Assembly (NCBI GenBank): GCA_016190055.1
Contig: JACPRH010000022.1
Span: 1-35,946, forward strand
Direction of reading: 5' to 3'
Source of the DNA: Nitrososphaerota archaeon
GTDB taxonomy: Archaea; Thermoproteota; Nitrososphaeria; Nitrososphaerales; JACPRH01
Length of the DNA stretch: 35,946 bases
A program made the translations under genes and the position numbers. This document shows positions 33,167 through 35,946 of this stretch, piece by piece. Position 1 is the first letter of the stretch; each line of letters starts with the position of its first letter. Under the pieces are notes generated by a model. The model was not told the DNA's origin. It saw only the letters and a list, made by a program, of their open reading frames with translations, and searched no databases.

Positions 33167-34177
33167 TTACTGGTTTCGGAAGTGCGGGAGCACTTCTTTG
33201 CTGAAGAGCTCGATTGACTTGTGGATCTTTGGTCCGATTGGTGAGCCGGTGATGAAGAGGGTGACTCCCATCTTGAGGAGCCGATCAATCTTTTCGATGC
33301 AGACATCGGGTGTGCCTACGATTGAGAAGGCTTCCATCATCTCGGGCTTTACCTGTCCGAAGACGTTGCCCCAATCACCCTTCACAATCGCGTCCTTGAT
33401 CTTGTTCGCCGCCTCAACCGATATGCCGTGCCGCTGGAGCAGCGGTTCAGGTGAGCCTGCTACGATGAACGCTACGACGGGGACGGCTGCTTGACGAGCC
33501 TTTTCCAAGTCCTTGTCTATTGAGAAGGCGGTTGCGGCCACGACCTCTATGTCGCTCCGTTTCTTGCCTGCCTTCGCTAAACCTTCGTCAATGCTTGCGA
33601 AGGCGGTTTCAAAGTCCTTAGGGTTAGAGGCGTTGATGAGGACACCATCACCGATCTCAGCGGCTAGGCTCAGCATCTTGGGCCCTTGGGCGCCGACGAA
33701 CACTGGGACAGGCTGAGGTATCTTGAAGTTGAGCTTCACGCCCGATATCTTGTAGATGCTGCCGTCGAGGTTAACTCGTTTTCCACCAGTTATGTCTCTA
33801 ATAATCTGGACAGCTTCGCGTATCGTGGCTAACGGCTTCTCATGAGGGATGTTCGCCATCTCAAGAGTCGTCTTATCACCTGATCCGATGCCGCAGACAA
33901 CCCGGCCGGGAGCAATCTCGGCCAGCGAAGCCATTGTCTGAGCGGTTCCCATTGGATGCAGAACGTAAGGATTAGTTACACCGGGCCCGATCTTCACGCG
34001 ATCAGTATAGTTCAGAATAGTTGCGAGGCTGGTGTAGACGTTCCGGTTGTTGAAGTGATCAGTAATCCACACATAATCATAGCCAGACTTTTCCGCCAGC
34101 ATCGCGTAGTAGGTGGTCTTCCAATACGCGTCCTGCGGAACAAACTCGACACCGAACTTCGCCAAGCTACTGTCCAC
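33167..34177 (-). CDS. mer: Methylene-H4MPT reductase (F420-dependent)
   Basis: Reduces methylene-H4MPT to methyl-H4MPT with F420H2. The 336 residues follow canonical Mer: KFGVEFVPQDAYWKTTYYAMLAEKSGYDYVWITDHFNNRNVYTSL, VKIGPGVTNPYVLHPMGTAQ, IPQPVPVFVGAQGPKMLSLAAEIGDGVLINASNPKDFE, VVAFIVAGSPEPLLQRHG and GSPIGPKIHKSIELF. It is fuller than the paralog at 16660-17595 and is the likely pathway enzyme. The frame starts at GTG 34177, overlapping the 94-aa gene by 11 bp; the TTG at 34165, 11 bp after GAGGAG and giving MAKFGVEF, is at least as likely. Confidence 0.94.
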   Translation of the reverse strand: MDSSLAKFGVEFVPQDAYWKTTYYAMLAEKSGYDYVWITDHFNNRNVYTSLATILNYTDRVKIGPGVTNPYVLHPMGTAQTMASLAEIAPGRVVCGIGSGDKTTLEMANIPHEKPLATIREAVQIIRDITGGKRVNLDGSIYKISGVKLNFKIPQPVPVFVGAQGPKMLSLAAEIGDGVLINASNPKDFETAFASIDEGLAKAGKKRSDIEVVAATAFSIDKDLEKARQAAVPVVAFIVAGSPEPLLQRHGISVEAANKIKDAIVKGDWGNVFGQVKPEMMEAFSIVGTPDVCIEKIDRLLKMGVTLFITGSPIGPKIHKSIELFSKEVLPHFRNQ

Positions 34178-34451
34178 TCCTCACCTTGGCAGCAGCCTCA
34201 GTCAGACCAAGCTCTTGAAGCATCTCAGCAGTCTTCTCCTGCTCAATAAGAACCGAAGCCTGCAACAAAGTCACAAGCCCCTCTTGACTACCTAACTGAT
34301 CATCATGATAGAGACTCAGAAGACGCTTAGCCACATCAGCAGGGAGACTCTGAGCATTCTTAGACTTCAGAATAGTATCAACAAGGCCCTTCTGAAGAGA
34401 AGCCGCAGAAGAACCTGGAAGAGTCTTCAAGATATTTTCAGCATCAACCAA
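34167..34451 (-). CDS. Small helical protein coupled to mer, 94 aa
   Basis: A 94-residue predicted all-helical cytosolic protein without cysteine or membrane span, likely a helical-bundle or interaction protein. I do not recognise the family. Evidence that it is real: same strand as mer, stop overlapping or touching the mer start, and sensible composition (LLSLYHDDQLGSQEGLVTLLQASVLIEQEKTAEMLQELGL). It starts at TTG. The mer operon promoter should lie before it; AGATAAAG at about 34487-34494 (minus) is a weak candidate. Function is unknown; a helper of Mer is a guess. Confidence 0.6.
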   Translation of the reverse strand: MVDAENILKTLPGSSAASLQKGLVDTILKSKNAQSLPADVAKRLLSLYHDDQLGSQEGLVTLLQASVLIEQEKTAEMLQELGLTEAAAKVRSGQ

Positions 34452-34884
34452 CTTAACTCAACACTTCGACATATCACGACAGCCGTCTTTATCTATCTTT
34501 CCGTCTACCCTTTCTTCGAGACATCAGATCTTTATCGCTTAACCTGACTTTGTACCAAGGTTACAGCCGATCTACCAATAATAAGCAAACAACTTATGCA
34601 GGCCCTGCAAATCTAAACAGCGCTACAAGCAACTCTAACATAAAACCAGAAGAAATCACTGGGGGATAATCTTGCAAACAGAACAAATGCTTTCAACAAG
34701 CGTTGCAAGCCCAGAGCTTCAGTCCAAGCAGATCCATTAGAATAACAATTGGATTCTTATGCCGCTTTCAAGAGAATATATACCCTTCCCCCTAGGTCGG
34801 CAGCAGGCGTGCGTGCATCTCGAAGCATCGCAAGTATTGCTAAGCAGCCAATAACTAATAGTAAGAAATCAGAGCCGTTTACAG
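34452..34884. other. Intergenic region with repeat copy B
   Basis: 433 bp between the mer operon and the aminotransferase. It holds repeat copy B (34629-34820) and, just before it, a near palindrome TGCAGGCCCTGCA around 34595. I see no protein gene. Confidence 0.5.
34629..34820. repeat. Dispersed ~195-bp repeat, copy B
   Basis: Copy of 143-337 in the same orientation, with collinear blocks offset by only 2 bp over the whole length. It is richer in A and T than copy A, most changes being G to A or C to T. On the minus strand GGGTATATATTC (about 34775-34784) would be a TATA-like box for a transcript running left through the repeat, matching GGCTATAATAG in copy A. No IS605-type hairpin borders this copy. 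Confidence 0.7.
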
Positions 34885-35946
34885 TTACTTCAGGTATTTC
34901 ACAGAGTCTACAGTAGCCTCAAGCAAACTGTTGACCTCTCGCCGATCCATTGGTGCAGATATGCAGCCGATGCCTCTAGGTGACAGCATTACATCCTTCA
35001 TGAGTAGGCTTAGGAAGAAGTTGTACTTCCGCGCAGCATCTTCACCTGCAGCTGACCGGTAATCGACAACATCTTCCGGGGTGAAGTGGACACCGAATAG
35101 AGACGCCACCTGCGTCACCTGCGCATCAATCTTAGCCTGCTCGAATATGAGTCGAAGACCTCGCGCCGCATCCCTGCCCAGCACGTCGAGCTGCTCGTAA
35201 AGCGCCGGCGTCAACTCACCCAACAAAGTAAGTGCCACTCCAAGGCTCAGAGGATTCGCGTTCAGCGAACCGGAATGGAACACGCGCGGTAGACGCATCG
35301 GCTCGAACTGAGCCATAATGTCTTCACGCCCGCCGATAGCGCCCATTGGGAGTCCTCCACCGAGATTCTTACCCATGGCAGTCAAATCAGGAGTTATCCC
35401 GTAGTGCTCCTGTGCACCGCCTCTCGCGACCCTGAACCCGGTGATAACTTCGTCAAATATTAGCGGAATATCAAGTTTCTCGGTAACCTCGCGTAGCGAA
35501 GACAGGAACTCAGGTTTAGCTGGGATAACTCCGGCTCCGCCGAGAATAGGCTCAACGATTACCGCGGCCAGCTCCTTCTGATGCTTCTTGATGAGATGCT
35601 CAGAGGCCTCAGCGTTGTTGAACGGCAGCACAACCGTGTTCTCCACGATATAGTCAGGAATATGGGGCCCGTCTGGAACAGGTGTGGGAGCCTCAGGGTC
35701 ACCCGCCTCCTTCAACGATGGGTTGGTGCTGACCATCGCAGCCTGATTGGTTCCGTGATGAGCACCTTCGAACTTCGCAATCTTCGCCCGACGTGTGAAA
35801 CCGCGGGCTGCGAGCAGCGTCAAAATGGTGGCTTCAGAGCCTGAGTTAGTGAACCGGATCCTTTGAACAGAAGGCATACGCGCCCTGACAGCCTCACCGA
35901 GCTTCGCCTCATTCTCCGTCGGAGAGGAGTAAGCTGTTCCATATGC
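34885..35946 (-). CDS. Class III aminotransferase, glutamate-1-semialdehyde aminomutase-like (partial)
   Basis: PLP enzyme whose frame stays open to the window edge; 353 residues are visible, and the N-terminus is missing. The ATG at 35877 is internal, since AYGTAYSSPTENEAKLGEAV before it belongs to the family. Marks are RFTNSGSEATILTLLAARG, FEGAHHGTNQ, IFDEVITGFRVARGGAQEHYGITPDL, then the cofactor lysine in AMGKNLGGGLPMGAIGG. These resemble HemL, but the segment after FEGAHHG differs from standard HemL, so this may be a relative rather than the heme-pathway enzyme. No other heme gene is in the window. Confidence 0.88.
   Translation of the reverse strand, partial: AYGTAYSSPTENEAKLGEAVRARMPSVQRIRFTNSGSEATILTLLAARGFTRRAKIAKFEGAHHGTNQAAMVSTNPSLKEAGDPEAPTPVPDGPHIPDYIVENTVVLPFNNAEASEHLIKKHQKELAAVIVEPILGGAGVIPAKPEFLSSLREVTEKLDIPLIFDEVITGFRVARGGAQEHYGITPDLTAMGKNLGGGLPMGAIGGREDIMAQFEPMRLPRVFHSGSLNANPLSLGVALTLLGELTPALYEQLDVLGRDAARGLRLIFEQAKIDAQVTQVASLFGVHFTPEDVVDYRSAAGEDAARKYNFFLSLLMKDVMLSPRGIGCISAPMDRREVNSLLEATVDSVKYLK

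Noticed and set aside
433-34451. Methanogenesis or anaerobic methane oxidation
   Set aside because: No mcr or mtr gene lies in the window; shared C1 enzymes alone do not show it.
34590-34610. TGCAGGCCCTGCA near palindrome as a recombination site
   Set aside because: Only 13 bases with a central mismatch and no matching copy beside repeat A.
1-35946. CRISPR array, tRNA, rRNA or prophage
   Set aside because: No regularly spaced identical repeats, no cloverleaf or rRNA signature, and no phage structural genes were seen on reading both strands.

Overview
This window is most likely from an uncultivated archaeon of the Thermoproteota (TACK) side, possibly Bathyarchaeia-like. The clade is an inference; there is no rRNA to fix it. 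Evidence for an archaeon: a methanofuran/tetrahydromethanopterin (MFR/H4MPT) C1 pathway, archaeal families (COG2413-type nucleotidyltransferases, DUF1464, DUF447, DHPS-related protein), an Lrp regulator with a TRASH metal domain, TATA-like boxes about 26 bp before several leaderless starts, and many TTG starts. No tRNA, rRNA or CRISPR array was seen. Both ends are cut: the left end holds an IS200/IS605-type right end, the right end an aminotransferase missing its N-terminus.

Layout. 1-140: remnant of a TnpB-type element. 143-337: copy A of a ~195-bp noncoding repeat. 433-1347: ftr. 1364-5184 (-): methanofuran-type operon in the order mfnD-like, mfnF-like, mfnE-like, CofE-like ligase. 5224-5961 (+): HisA-like TIM barrel. 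5999-7871 (-): mch then mptN-like ligase. 8023-9654 (+): soluble PAS histidine kinase. 9672-13931 (-): operon fwdD-fwdB-fwdA-fwdC. 14157-16297 (-): tandem pair of nucleotidyltransferase paralogs, the upstream one apparently starting at CTG. 16660-17595 (+): divergent Mer paralog. 17598-19166 (-): DHPS-related protein. 19259-20977 (-): three coupled genes for a membrane-anchored CxxCH protein, a 62-aa peptide and a membrane protein. 21127-22484 (+): Lrp-TRASH regulator and 2-Cys peroxiredoxin. 22504-26544 (-): mfnA, mptG, DUF447, DUF1464. 26814-31085 (-): giant secreted subtilase. 31461-33150 (+): DUF1648 membrane protein and CitG-like protein. 33167-34451 (-): small helical protein and canonical mer. 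34629-34820: copy B of the repeat. 34885-35946 (-): class III aminotransferase.

How it works together. Fwd, Ftr, Mch and Mer carry C1 between CO2/formyl-MFR and methyl-H4MPT. MfnA, MfnD, MfnE and MfnF-like enzymes build methanofuran; MptG, the DHPS-related protein and the MptN-like ligase belong to H4MPT synthesis. The CofE-like, HisA-like, CitG-like, DUF447 and DUF1464 genes are unassigned neighbours; several belong to families I recall from the archaeal-type C1 clusters of methylotrophic bacteria. No Mcr, Mtr or Mtd gene is present in the window, so it does not show methanogenesis; a Wood-Ljungdahl-type or C1-oxidising role fits equally well. The most unusual signals are the two noncoding repeat families, one of which brackets the C1 island, the IS605 end beside one repeat, the CTG start, the CxxCH operon, and the unassigned genes inside the cofactor operons.
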